Assembly (NCBI GenBank): GCA_020698575.1
Contig: CM036248.1
Span: forward strand, 22,804,229 to 22,868,228
Length of the DNA stretch: 64,000 nucleotides
Source of the DNA: Bostrychus sinensis
Taxonomy: Eukaryota > Chordata > Actinopteri > Gobiiformes > Eleotridae
Direction: 5' to 3'
Below are positions 51,122 to 63,772 of this stretch, piece by piece (position 1 is the first letter of the stretch; each line of letters begins with the position of its first letter). The notes under the pieces are model-generated. The model made no database searches. It saw nothing but the letters and a program-made list of their open reading frames with translations, and had not been told where the DNA came from. The translations under genes were made by a program, and so were the position numbers.

Positions 51122-52364
51122 GACTTTATGGAGTAACTAATATGTCTTTCAAAATAAAAAAAACACTACAGGTTGACTCTTTAAAAATATGTTGTATTTC
51201 AAAATGTTGATAATTTTTAGAGCAGGCTTTTCACATTTCGCTTTATGTATACAGATCTTTATTCATCCATGGTTCTGGGGGATATTCAGATATTTCTTAA
51301 TATATTTAAAAACAATAGTTGCACACACTAAAATTCCTGCACAGCCAGTGTACCAAAGAATGTAGCATGTTGAAATATGCAGCCATCCACAAAGGCTGCC
51401 TTGAGAGAGCAGCAGAGGGCCAGGTAAGATTGATCCAGCTGTACGGGAAAGGTGCCAAGAGTGGACATTCCCTGTTTACAACCTCAGGGTTTTCATGCCA
51501 TGGCTGCTCCTTTTTGCACAGTTCTGCCACTGCACTAATTAAAAATAGGTCAAGAAAAAGGTCAAAATTTGATGCCTTCCTTATACCTATGTGAAATAAA
51601 AAAAAAAAAAAACATCATGCCTAAAAGCCTTAAATGTTGTGAATAAAGCAGAGATTTAATTACTTAACCCTAACCAATAGTGCAACTCTACTAACACTGA
51701 ATGGGCTGCTTTCACTATACATTTTATTTGTTCAGTGCCTTGACTACTTGTGTATTACTTGAAATTTAAATAAAAGGCTTATGTCTACCTACTGTATATA
51801 TTACACAATGATGATGGAATGTAGGTGTTATTTTAGTTGTTCAATTTACTAAATAAAAATGTATTAAAAAAACATTGGTGATTTTAAACAAACGTCACTA
51901 TATGTTGCCTTGTTATATTGCACTGTTTTTAATGGAACGCTTAAAATACAACATTTAATTTAATCAGTAGTAGTAGTAAACAGCCATTTATTTATTTATT
52001 GGTCTTTGGTACAGTTATTAAATGATGATAGTATCAGGTAAAATGTACATTGCAGACTTGATAATATTGATGCAGCTTTAGCCTCACCTGTCACTTCGGT
52101 TGAATTAAATGGTCCTCACTTCCTCATTCCAGCTGCAGTCTTGTTTTTCAACCCTTATTTCCAAAGGTTGGAATGTAGTCCTTCCACTTTAAGAAGGAAC
52201 TAAATGACTTCGTAGCTTTGTATCCGTGTGTCAGTTAATTATTCTGTGAGATCCAGTTGTTCTTGAGGAGGGCGGGGCCTTTCCTGGACGGCATTAAATA
52301 GGAGTTAAATGGTGCTGAAGATGCTTTAAAGTGTGAAGCTGCTGGGAGCCTTGTAGTGGTCAAC
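51122..52364. other. xkrx 3' flank and nox1 upstream region
   Basis: Several AATAAA words follow xkrx (51153, 51642, about 51768). No further exon was recognised. The nox1 promoter must lie in the last few hundred bases; I see no distinctive motif beyond AT-rich sequence. Confidence 0.5.
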
Positions 52365-55300
52365 ATGGGGAATTGGATCATTAACAACGGACTTACCGCC
52401 TTCATACTGGTAAACTTTGCTGATTTAAAATTTCTAAACAATTCGAAATTCTGATTCTGAAATTTGTGATATTTCTATTATTGTGAGAGAAAAATATATA
52501 TAGTTTAATAATTTGCGTCAAAAAAGCTTGGTCTTGCATTATTTTATAACTTGGGATGTCCTCGTCATATGTAAAAACACGGCATGCTCTTTGACCAATA
52601 ATAAATAGTATCTAGGAGTGTTTTTATACATTTTGCGCGCCAAGACAAAAAAGAAAAAAAAATTCTCATACATCTAATTTTACTGCACGTTTTTCCTGAC
52701 TTTAAGATTGTTTGGATGGGCATCAACATCTTCCTTTTCGTTTGGTTTTACCTCTTCTATGACTTGGGAGATCAGTTTTTCTACACGCGACATCTTTTAG
52801 GGGTGAGTGACAAAAACTGCGCATGCAAACGTCCCTTTATTTAGTTTCCTAACGCCCTTGTGTTGTTGACAGTCTGCTTTGGCCTGGGCCCGAGCTCCTG
52901 CAGCAGTCCTAAACTTTAACTGCATGCTCGTCCTGCTGCCTGTGTGTAGGAACCTGCTGTCTCTGCTCCGCGGCTCCTTTGTGGTAAGAAATGTCCAAAA
53001 AATACCTCACTGCAATTTGTGAACCAATTATTGTCTTAACCTGGAACATATCTCTAGTCGACCTTTATTTATTTATTTTTTTAATAATCAAACACAGATC
53101 TATGTTCCTGGTCTTTAATAACATTTTGCACATTTTCTTTTAGCAATTAACATGGCTTTTTGCTTCATGTTTTCAGTGTTGTGGAAGATCTATGAGAAAG
53201 CAGCTTGACAAAAATTTAAGTTTCCACAAGCTGGTGGCCTACATGATTGCACTGATGACAGGTGAGCTATCCTTTATCTTTTGGTTCCAAATACAGTTTT
53301 AGTTATAACTGGAATTACCGTAACATCAAAATAAAGTTATTAGTTATTATTATTTAGTTAAAAATATGCTATGTTTAATAGTTTTTTTTAAAGTGGAACT
53401 GATATATAACAATGCATTTTAATCAGTTAGAAAGGTCACAGTAACATTTGAGGGATGGGGTAAATACTGGCTAAACTACAGATTTATTGGCCAATGGTGG
53501 GTTTCCCTGACCACCCATGTGAACTCCCATGTGAAGCAAGCTGTATTAAACATAGTACCTGTTATGTCAGGAGCTATGTACATATTAAGCATACATCAAC
53601 ATTAATGTTTCCTCTCTTTTTCTGCCAGCGGTTCACATGGTGGCCCATTTACTGAATGTGGAGTGGTACAATAATAGCAGGCAAGGAGTTTATGACGATC
53701 TCAGCACCGCACTCTCAAATCTTGAAGATGAAGATGCAGAAGGCACCACTTACCTTAACCCAATTCGTAAAAATGACATTGTAAGTTGTCAGCAATAATG
53801 CATTCATTTTCTACTTCCAGCTGCTTTGCCCAGCACATAAAATAGGTTGTGATCATTTGTAAAATGTTTATTAAGTTTAGTTTTTTTTTACTTGGATTTC
53901 CAAAGGACAGTTTTGAAATTTCAATTACCTTGCTTTGTGCATTCCCTCCTTGTACATTAGGATCCACAGCAGATTCCGACCTACTTTGCGTTCACTACCA
54001 TCGCTGGCCTCACAGGGGTCATTATCACTCTGGCTCTCATCCTGATCATCACTTCTTCCATGGAGGTCATCAGGCGAAACTACTTTGAAGTCTTCTGGTA
54101 CACCCATCACCTCTTTATCATCTTCTTTGCTGGCTTGGTCTTCCATGGAGCTGGGTGAGAGAACAGTTCATTGTCATTCTTGATTTATGCTTGTTGGTTT
54201 TAACCTATTTAACCTGTCTACAGTCGCATTGTGAGAAGCCAACAGAAAACAGACCCACCACATAATTATACCTACTGCAAAGACCATAGCGATGACTGGG
54301 GAGAGATTCCGGAGTGTCCCATCCCTCAGTTTGCAGGCGGATTTCCACAGGTTTGTGAAAAAATAGTCTACTTAATATTTTACTACATTTATTTTACAGT
54401 GTTTTAATATGACTTTTGTATTGTGACTTCTCTAGACCTGGAAGTGGGTTATTGGACCCATGTTTTTGTATCTCTGTGAGCGTATTCTTCGTTTCATTCG
54501 CTACACCCAAACTGTCAGATACAGAAAGGTAAGTGCTGGTCACATGTGTTGTGTCATTTTACACATTATAGTTGTGTTTAATTCTATTTATATTTGTCTG
54601 TTTTGTTTTGTTTTATTATTTATAGATAGTGATGCGACCTTCCAAAGTCCTGGAATTGCAGTTGGTAAAGAATGGTTTCAAGATGGAGGTGGGCCAATAC
54701 GTCTTCGTCAACTGCCCGTCCATCTCACAGCTCGAGTGGCACCCTTTCACCATGACCTCTGCCCCCGAGGAGGACTTCTTCAGTATCCATATTCGCTCGG
54801 CTGGAGACTGGACCAACAAACTCATCAACATTATGGAGCAGCTTCCAGAGGGAGCCCAGGGACCAAAGTGAGTCCACTCCATTAATGAAGAGTATTCTCC
54901 AGAGCTTTTACATTGTATTTTAGGCATTAATATGGACCTGGGGTTCTTTGCAAGCCTTTTTGAGCTACTTATAAATGACTAAACTAAATAGTATCTTCTT
55001 GAAATTGTATGAATATTGTTTTTTTGTTTTTGTTTTTTTGCTTTCAAATATTCTTAATCATTGTTATGTTTTTTGTAAACCCTTTCCTTCTTTAGACTTG
55101 GGGTGGATGGTCCATTTGGCACGGCCAGTGAGGACGTGTTTGACTATGAGGTCGCCATGCTGGTTGGTGCTGGCATTGGAGTGACTCCATTTGCCTCCAT
55201 ACTCAAATCCATCTGGTACAAATTCAAACAGTCAGACCCAAAGCTGCGCACCAGAAAGGTTAGACATGCCCCTTGTGTGGTTTCATAAACCTGGAAATAT

Positions 55301-56067
55301 CTGTTTCACAACACTGACATACCAACGGACTTGATGGATATGAAAACAAGCCATCTCTTTGTCTTTTTATTGTACGTGTGCTTTCCCAATACACCTGTGT
55401 TACAGGGTGTGAGTTTGCTTTGCTGGCTCTTTTGTAAAAGAGTAATTGTCTAACAAGCTTGCATCTATTTCCTGGTTCAGATCTATTTTTACTGGCTGTG
55501 CCGGGAAACCCATGCCTTTGAATGGTTTGCTGACCTCCTTCAGGTGCTAGAAAGAGAGATGGAGGAGAGAGGCATGGGGTATTTCCTCACTTACAATCTC
55601 TACCTGACTGGATGGGACCAAAGCCTTGTGCGTAGCTCAACAAGCATTTTTCCCGTATACAGAGTCTGTTGCAGTCTGTATATAAAAATGTTTAACTCAG
55701 TTGTGTCTTTTCTATTTTCAGGCTGATTTCTTTAATGTTAACTTTGATAAAGACACAGATGTGGTCACTGGGCTGAAACAGAAAACCAACATTGGCAGGC
55801 CCATCTGGGACAAAGAGTTTGAACAAGTCCGCAAAGAGAACCCCACGTAAGTCACAATATAGACACAAATTTCTCATGTTAAATATCTAATTCTATCCCA
55901 TACATCATACTTATTCCATATCATTTGGTACTGTCCCCAGGTCTGTCATTGGAACATTCTTGTGTGGCCCTGAAGCCCTGGCCAAAGTTTTGGAGAAGAA
56001 ATGTGCCAAATTCTCTGATGTAGATCCTCGAAAGACAAAGTTTTATTTCAACAAGGAAAACTTCTGA
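52365..56067 (+). CDS. nox1: NADPH oxidase 1 catalytic subunit, complete, 13 exons, 568 aa
   Basis: This membrane flavocytochrome moves electrons from NADPH through FAD and two haems to oxygen, making superoxide; it normally partners p22phox. Exons are 52365-52409, 52707-52802, 52873-52983, 53177-53261, 53629-53780, 53961-54154, 54224-54350, 54436-54528, 54626-54867, 55096-55258, 55481-55627, 55722-55846 and 55941-56067. Haem-ligand histidines are at 101, 115, 212 and 225. HPFTMTSAPEEDFFS marks the FAD site; VDGPFGTASEDVF and LVGAGIGVTPFAS mark NADPH binding. The C-terminus ends FYFNKENF. Sequons at N127 and N242 lie in extracellular loops. The 568 aa length fits NOX1/NOX2. NOX1 is chosen over NOX2 (cybb) because of TTYLNPI, MRPSKVLELQ and VVTGLKQKT, and because of its xkrx and cstf2 neighbours. 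The exon 11 donor (GTGCGT) is weak. The 3' UTR runs to AATAAA at 57094-57099 or 57150-57155. Confidence 0.93.
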
Positions 56068-57149
56068 GCGCTGCCTCTTACAAAAAGAAACCTCTGCCAC
56101 TCTTTTAGGACGAAGTAAAAATGAAAAAAAAGTATCAATACAGAGACAATTAGCGCTTCAGACTCATTTTGAATATTGAATTGAATTATTCAAACTACAA
56201 GTACAAGGCTTCAGGGCTCTCTAGTTTGTGCCACACGTGTCTGTTTGACTGCATCTGGTTTGCCTTTTCACTTACTGCACTCCCATTTTAACATTTAAAA
56301 CTATACACTGTATGGATGAATTGTTTCAGCATAATGAAAGCAGTTACCTGCCAAACTGTAATTACCAGATAGGTGTGGCATCACACACGGTACTTTTACC
56401 AGCTCCTCAGTGACTGATTCATGCCCTGGGTTATATTGCCAGTATTCATCAGTCAGCTATATACTGTAATCATTTAACAGAGTATGACAATGTTTTTCCA
56501 AAGAAAGTTGTAATTCTTTTTAAATGTACTGTGTAATGAGGGTCAAGCAACTCTTGCTAAAGACAGGTCTATTGTATATTTTGGCAGAAAGACTGACATT
56601 TAAAATATAACGTTTTTTATAGAACTTTGTGTATATTATGAATTTGCTATAAAATGTTTTTAAGTAAAGTAAAATTGTCTATATTTTCACATATCATTAT
56701 GGCAATCCAGTTTGCAGAAAACATACTAGACATTTGTGCCATTTCCAATCAAAAACATCAAGATGTTGAATTATGAAAGGTTTTTGTAACAAATTTTTTA
56801 AGCAATTGGGTTGCAACAGCATAACCTATATTTAAGAACTAGTATTGTCTGTTATTGCTACAAAGATGTTCATTTGCAAAAGGATAATTGCAGTAGAAAT
56901 ACAACTAAAAATTACAAGATTGTTTTGTAAATATGTATAAATCATGATTTTTCAATGCAGTTAATGTCACACTTGCTTACTGCTTTTAAGGAAATGTCAC
57001 TACTGAGAAATTCTAGCACTTGATGAATATCTGAATTCTGCTGCATTTCCTTATCTCAATAACTTGGATTATAACCAGACATCATCTACTAGTAATAAAA
57101 GCAACACAATAATGTAACAGTCATTTTTTTCCACTGTTATGTTGTGCTG

Positions 57150-57184
57150 AATAAATGAACAATGATCAAGTGTTATGTTTTATT
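57150..57184. other. Facing poly(A) signals of nox1 (+) and cstf2 (-)
   Basis: AATAAA on the plus strand is at 57150-57155 (another at 57094-57099). TTTATT, that is AATAAA on the minus strand, is at 57179-57184. They are the first good signals seen at suitable distances: about 1.08 kb after the nox1 stop and about 330 nt after the cstf2 stop. The two transcripts would therefore end within a few tens of bases of each other or overlap slightly. Confidence 0.6.
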
Positions 57185-57510
57185 GACAAAACAGTATTCA
57201 GAAGAAAATGGAGAAGACAAAGAAAGGTTGAGAAATCTTATAAATTCACATATTGTTGCTCTAGATAAAGCCTCAAATGACAATGACCGATTTTTCCAGA
57301 AAAAGACAATTACCTAAAAAAAATGTATACAACACTCTAAACTAAAACATGACTTCTTCAGAGCATTTTAAGCCAAGGGTGACAGGCTTCATGTCCTGAA
57401 ATATACATTAATATTCAAAAGAACCAAATAAGCCATCAGTTTCTTTTAATAAAATCTTCAGTGGTGTGATGGTAAGGATTCTACTATATACCTAGATGTT
57501 TTTTTTCTCA

Positions 57511-60500
57511 TTAAGGCGCTCCACTGGCTGTCTTCTGAATCTGCTCTTTGAGTATGAGGATGCTCTGTCGCTGTTCTGGGGGCAACATTGCAATCTGTTC
57601 CGGGGTAAGCTGTAGCACTTGCATGATCAGGGCAGCCTATAAACAAGAGATGTAAAAGATACAATTGATTACACAACTGTATTGAAAATGTGAAAGTTTT
57701 TGCTTACTCTATCATGACAGGAAATAGAGATAAGTGTAGCTGTTAGATAACTCTTGGATTCTGGAAAACAATAAATATTTCCTCCTAAAAGACTTTACTG
57801 TAAAATGTCAACACCCATTGTTTGAGCCAAACAACTGTGAGCATGATCAGATATGGTAAACATGTAACACAAGGAAAACAAAGAAAATATTTTTCTCTGA
57901 CAAAACTACGTGCAAGTCTTTCTGTGCAGGTGTTGTTCTGACCTTTTTTGAGCTCTTAAACCTAAACAAATTAATTTGTTACTCAGAAGGACACCAACCT
58001 TTTCTTGGTCTTGAGAAGAAACCTGACCCTGTCCAGGGCTAAAACCTCCTCCTCCTCCTGCCTAAGGGATGAATAGCAAGTCAACCATAAGTGTCTGGTT
58101 GTGATGGTAAACATTTTTCTGCACATAAAACAGATCTATTTTAAGCAGTAGCAGCTCTTACTGGTCTGGCAGGTGGTGGAGCATTAGGACCCATGTTGTG
58201 GGGAACAGGACCTGGCATTCCTCCAGCCATGGGAACCCTCTGGTTGCCCACTGGCCCACGAGCATCCATTGCCCTGGGATCACGGCCTAAAGTTGACAAC
58301 AGAAATATAAAAAATTATTATTTATGTAAAATGACGGGTTGTTGCTTTAAGATACATATTGAGCTTATAATGACTAGCAATCAAGAAGTGGATATTAAAT
58401 AAAAGGAAAGTAACAGATTTTTAACCAAGTGAAACAATAGACAAAAGAAGTTAAACAATAGAAATGCAAAAAATAAACCTTTTTGGGGCAGAAGACTTTT
58501 GTTTAAAGCTAGTGGGGAATTACAGGTGTGCTACCAAAGTAAAACATTTAAATAACGTTTGTACAAATTAAAACTACACAGCTTTGCTGCTGCAGCTACC
58601 TCTTGTTTCCATTGGGGGTCCACGTGGCTCCATCATTGGGGGTCCTCTGGGGTCACCCATCATGTTACGTGGTTCACCCATGGGGGGGCCTCTCATGTCC
58701 ATTGGGGGTCCTCTCATCTCTGGAGGGGGTCCTGTACCCATTTGGCCCATATGCGCAGGTGGCGCTTGGTGTGGAGGAGGACCTCCCATGTACCCACGAC
58801 TACATTCACACACAGAACATTTCATGAGCTGTGTTGTTTTATAGCTCACGACTGAAATGATGTATTAGTTGTGCTTGAGTGTCATACTTGGGATCAATCA
58901 CCTCTCCAGTGACAGACAATAGAGTTCCTCCTCTGGGGTCATTGGGACCATCTCCTAACAGACCTCTCGGGGGAATACCACCTGGTCCTGAAGGCAGTAC
59001 AACATGGATTTACTGGCAACTGAAGGGATGAATAGCAAGTCAACCATAAGTGTTGACGATTTGAATATGGCTGTAAGGTGTAAGTTTAGCTATGCAAAAC
59101 TCAAATCCTCTTTGCCCTTTTCAAAGGATCAATACAAACACCCAGAGGTTACAAACCAGCATTCTACGGGGAAAAATTATGTGGCTTTTAATTTATGGAT
59201 GGAGACCCTCTGGAAAAAATTAGCATGAAGTCTCGATTACAACTAACCAGAATTAGTTGACCTTGGTAAAATGAACTTTTGTGGACATGCAGTCAAAAGA
59301 TTTTCTGTAACAGGCCTATGACCTCACAGGAGAAGTGAGGGGTACAGTGATACCTTGAGGCCGCTCGATAGCAGCTTGGCCAGATGATCCTGTAGGGGAA
59401 TGCTGTAGGTTTCCTGAGCCAGCATTAAAATAAAAAAAAAGAGATACTCAGACTAAAAGAGGAGCTACACTTTTGGGCCATTTTAACACATGCGCACAGT
59501 GATTTACATATGTAGTTACAGTAACATTTGAAAGTGTACTTTCTGTACCATCCACAATACTGGATCCATACTGCTGTGGTACATTGTCTTTGTCATAGAC
59601 TGTCAACACCGTCATTGTTAAACTGATGTACAGATGCCGCTGCTTACATACAGTCCCCTCCAAAAGTATTGGAACAGTGAGGCAAATTCCTTATTTTAGC
59701 TGTTAACCAAAACATAATAAAAATACAGTTACAGTTATGTCCATAAGTATTTGGACACTGACACAAGTTTTGTTATTTTAGCTGTTAACCAAAACATATT
59801 CAAAATACAGTTATCTATCCACGTAGGGTTTAGGAACTACAGCTCTTTAATGTGTAGCTGCTTTCAGGGGCTCAAAAAGTAATTGAACAGATGAACATTA
59901 TCATGAATAAAATGTTCTATTTTAATACTTTGGGGAAAATCCTTTACAGGTGATGACTGCCTGAAGTCTGGAACTCATACACATCACCAAACACTGGACT
60001 TCCTATGATGCTTTGCCATGCCTTTACTGCAGCTGTCTTCAGTCGTTGCTTGTTTGTGGTTCTTTCTGCCTTAAGTTTAGTCTTAAACAAGTGAAATGCA
60101 GCTTGATCAGGCTTAGATCTGGTGACTGACCACTGGCCAGGTAAAAGGCCTGGATGTAATATTTGTATTTGAAAGCTGTTGCTGTGAACCCACACAATGA
60201 AATCTCCCAATGTAAGTGAACCAGACCACCCTTAGGCTGGATCAAAAAATGGTAAAAAAACAAACAAAAAAAAAATCACACAACATCCACCTTAGTGAAG
60301 AACACTCTCCAACAAGTAGGTATATCAGTGTGTAGGTCCACCATAATGAGAAGACATCATGAGAGAAAATACAGAGGGTTCACCACAAGGTACAGACCAC
60401 TCATCAGCCTCAACAACAGAAGGGCAACATTAGACTTGGTCAAAACATCTAAAAAAGCCAGACCAGGTCTGGAACTGCATTCTTTGGACAGATGAGGCTC

Positions 60501-63500
60501 AGATCAACCTGCACCAGAATGATGGGCAGAGAAAATTCTGGAGATGGCTTGGAATGGTTTATGATCCAAAGCACAGCACATCTTCTGTAAAACATGGTAT
60601 AGCAGTTTGATGCATGAGCTGCATAACTTCCAATGGCACTGGGTCACTGGTTTTTACTGATGATGAGACAGAGACAAAAGCATCCAGATGAAGTCTGAAG
60701 TGTATAGGGATATAATTTCCGCTCAGATTCAGACAAATACCACAAAGTTGATGCGCTTCACAGTACAGATGGACAGTGACCCAAAGCACACTGCAAAAGC
60801 AGCTCAGGAGATTTTAAAAGCAAAGTGGAAGATTCTGCAACAGCCAAATCAGTCACCAGATCTCAGCCCGAATGAGCTGCATTTCACTTGTTTAAGACTA
60901 AACTTAAGGCAGAAAGACCCAACAACTGAAGACAGCCGCAGTAAAGGCCTTGCAAAGCATCACAAAGGAGGAAACCCAGTGACTTCAGGCAGTCATCGCC
61001 TGCAAAGAGTTTTTAACCAAGTACTAAAAATGAACATTTTATATATGGTAATTGTTCATTTGTTCAATTACTTTTGAGTCCCTGAAAGTAGACACATTTA
61101 GACATGTGGCAGCTCCACATTAAAGAACTATAACTCCTGAACCCTTCATCTCATTTGGATGTGGATACTCTCAAATTACAACTGAGAGTCTGCACTTTCA
61201 GCACATATGATACATTATATAAATCACTATTTTGATTATGTTTTGATTTACAACTAAATTAAAGGAATTGGCCTCACTGTTCTAATACTTTTGGAGGGAA
61301 CTGTGTCCCTCAGTGTCCTACATAAGCTTACACATGTCAGTAACTTGAATGTTTTTTTTTTTATATTCTTGTATTGTAACTTCCTAATATTGCATGCTGA
61401 GTGCCATTTGGAACCTTCTGTTCTGCTGCAGATGGAACATGAATTTCCTTTAAGATCAGTAAAGTATCTATTTAATCTACCTAATCTAATTTTGCTGTCA
61501 ACATAAGTGGAACACTTGCATATTAAATGACAAGTGTATCCTTTGAAACTGTAAATTTATGTCTAATGTTTCAAATTATATGTACAAAATGTGAGAAAAC
61601 AACTTCCACAAAGAAAAAGGCTAGCATCTACAATACAAGTCATCTACACCATGTTATTTAAATAAGTTTGGCGACACCTAGTGATTACAGTGAGCTATGA
61701 CGTGTGTTAAAAAGGATTTGGGATCAAAGTCTGCATTCCCTAATTTGTGATAGATCAGCCCCATATATTATAACCTGTATAAAATGTAAATACGTTATTG
61801 CAAATCTACGAATCAGTTGCACACACTACAATGACATAGAGGATGTTAACATGAGCAAGAAGCTAATGTTAACAATAAATTAGAATTAAACTGTCACCTG
61901 GGGGTCCAACAGGTGCAGGTCCAGGCCCAGGTCCTGGCATTGGTCCAGGAACCACACCCATATTGGGGGGCTGCATCATTTGAGGTGCTCCATTGACATG
62001 CATCCCAGGCTGTCCATGCAATCAGTGATACACAAATAAATAATTAATTTTAACAAGAACAATAACATCTTTTTTTTTTTAAAAAGTGTGTAGTATTGTT
62101 GCTCTTACCACAGGCTGCGGCTGAGAGACCGGTGCATTGGGCTGAGTAGAAGGTGGGTTACCTGCTGGTGCTCCTCCACCCTGTCCACTAGGAACTAGGG
62201 GCTGTACTGTAGTTTGACGGTGGAGCATTTTCTACAGATACACAATGAAAAATGAAGTCTCTAACTAACTAAAAGTTGACTTCAAATTAAACACTTTTAC
62301 ATTTCATTCAAGCTTTGATGATAACTTACCAAAGCTATTTCAGGATCAACAATACGCATAACAACTTGGGCCTGTAACAAAGCATAGGCCAGCTGAGGGT
62401 TCTGTAGCAGCATGTTTCTTGCCTCCTGTGGACTATTCTGCACACACAACTAGAAAATAGAAGAAAATAACTTTTAGAAATACTAATATAGGAGTTAGCC
62501 ATTGAAGAAAGAGAACATTAAATGTAAACCTCAATAGATGTGTAAAAATGAACCACACTAATATCTAAAGTAAACTTATTAACATGAAGAATAAAGTGAA
62601 ATGGCCAAACGATTTGATTTTGTCAAAAACTGGTAAAGGAAAGGTCTAAAACACCTCAGCAAAGGATGTGATGAAAAGGACTGAGACCAATGTACCTTCA
62701 TTTGTTTCATTAGTTCAAACATTTGTTCTGGTGGTAGACTGGCCACAGCTCTGCTAATGGATTCAGGGGCTTCTTCTGGCTGAACACTATCCCCATATGG
62801 AGACTCAATAATAGGAGCTCCTGTACCCAAACCTGTTCACAAAGAAACATAGTTGCATGAGTGCATTAACATAAGGCTTTCAGTTTGGAATATAGTAAAA
62901 AGCACTCACTTTTAAGCTCTTCTTTATTCTTCTCACTAGCTGCATTGTCAACACGAAGAGCACGACCACTGAACTCTCTCCCATTCAGGTTGCGCATGGC
63001 ACTGAGTGCAGTCTCCTGGTCCTGGTATTCACAGAAGCCATAGCCCTTTGGCTTTCCTGTCTCTCTGTCATATACTAACCTGTAATGGGTAACAACAGGA
63101 ATAAAATAATCTACATCCAAAGTTTTCAGTAAATTAATTCACCTAACTTGGTAACAACACATAAAAAGAATAAAATGCTAAATAAAAAACAACACTATGA
63201 AAAATAAATAAATGAAACTTACCTGAAACTTACGACAAGTCCCACTTCAGAGAATATATCTTTCAGTTGTTCCTCTGTAGCTTCGTAAGGAATGTTTCCC
63301 ACTAAAATATCAACAAAAGCCACAAATCATCACACGAGATAATCTGAGACAAAACAGATTTGTATTGGCTAGCCGGTCAGAAAAGGTTTCACTACTTTTG
63401 TCACTTCGCACTGACAACAGCCAAGCAGGGTCAGTAAAACGACAGAGCCAATTTCCATATAACTAATCAGTCCTTGCTTCCACCCACCACAGTGACCAGT

Positions 63501-63772
63501 CGCTTCAATTAATTATAACGTTATATAAATATATGACTGCCCGTTGCTCAGCTAGTGCTTAGCCAGAGCAATTGGCCGCGCACATTGTCTCACACGTAAC
63601 GGTATTAGCATCCAATTTGAGAAATTTGTGTAACACCAACCGTGACTGACCAACATTACGAAAGTATGGCTACTAACTTACCAAACACTGATCGAAGAGA
63701 ACGATCTACAGCAGGATCTCTGGCAGCTGCAGCAGCAGCGGCTGCAGCAGCAGCAGCGACTACGGTCGCCAT
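57511..63772 (-). CDS. cstf2: Cleavage stimulation factor 64 kDa subunit (CstF-64), complete, 13 exons, 501 aa
   Basis: This nuclear RNA-binding subunit of CstF recognises the GU-rich element downstream of poly(A) sites. Exons are 63682-63772, 63223-63301, 62910-63079, 62696-62832, 62330-62449, 62109-62231, 61898-62009, 59354-59413, 58888-58987, 58600-58799, 58162-58286, 57999-58061 and 57511-57636, all phase-consistent. The RRM spans about residues 29-107, with RNP2-like VFVGNI and RNP1 KGYGFCEY (residues 68-75). The hinge follows (PPEQMFELMKQMK, then NPQLAYALLQAQVVMRIVDPEIAL), then a Gly/Pro/Met-rich middle, then the C-terminal helix domain (about 461-501, ending QIQKTASGAP). The N-terminus has a 12-alanine tract before RDPAVDRSLRSVF, where human has a short non-alanine leader. 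Four RGPPM units occur in exon 10; the human MEARA repeat array is reduced to one AMDARG. Intron 7 holds a Tc1-like element. A poly(A) signal (minus strand) is at 57179-57184. Confidence 0.97.
59651..61303 (+). mobile_element. Decayed, rearranged Tc1-like transposon in cstf2 intron 7
   Basis: The left end CAGTCCCCTCCAAAAGTATT and the right end AATACTTTTGGAGGGAACTG are inverted repeats; similarity extends about 75 bp. The left end is preceded by TA. Plus-strand fragments (about 60286-61075) resemble Tc1 transposase: MDSDPKHTAKA (second acidic motif) and QSPDLSPNELHF (third), broken by stops upstream. A second C-terminal piece (HLFKTKLKAERTTNKQRLKT) is on the minus strand at about 59950-60130. 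The element is inactive. It is antisense to cstf2. Confidence 0.85.
61400..61485 (+). repeat. Retroelement 3'-tail fragment
   Basis: ATGAATTTCCTTTAAGATCA then GTAAAGTATCTATTTAATC resembles the 3' tail of the fish retroelement class also seen at 38130-38160, in the opposite orientation. It is short and weak. Confidence 0.45.

Noticed and set aside
52365..56067. Calling this gene cybb (NOX2) and its neighbour xk
   Set aside because: Residue choices in several segments and the flanking cstf2, arl13a, tmem35a and cenpi all favour NOX1 and XKRX.
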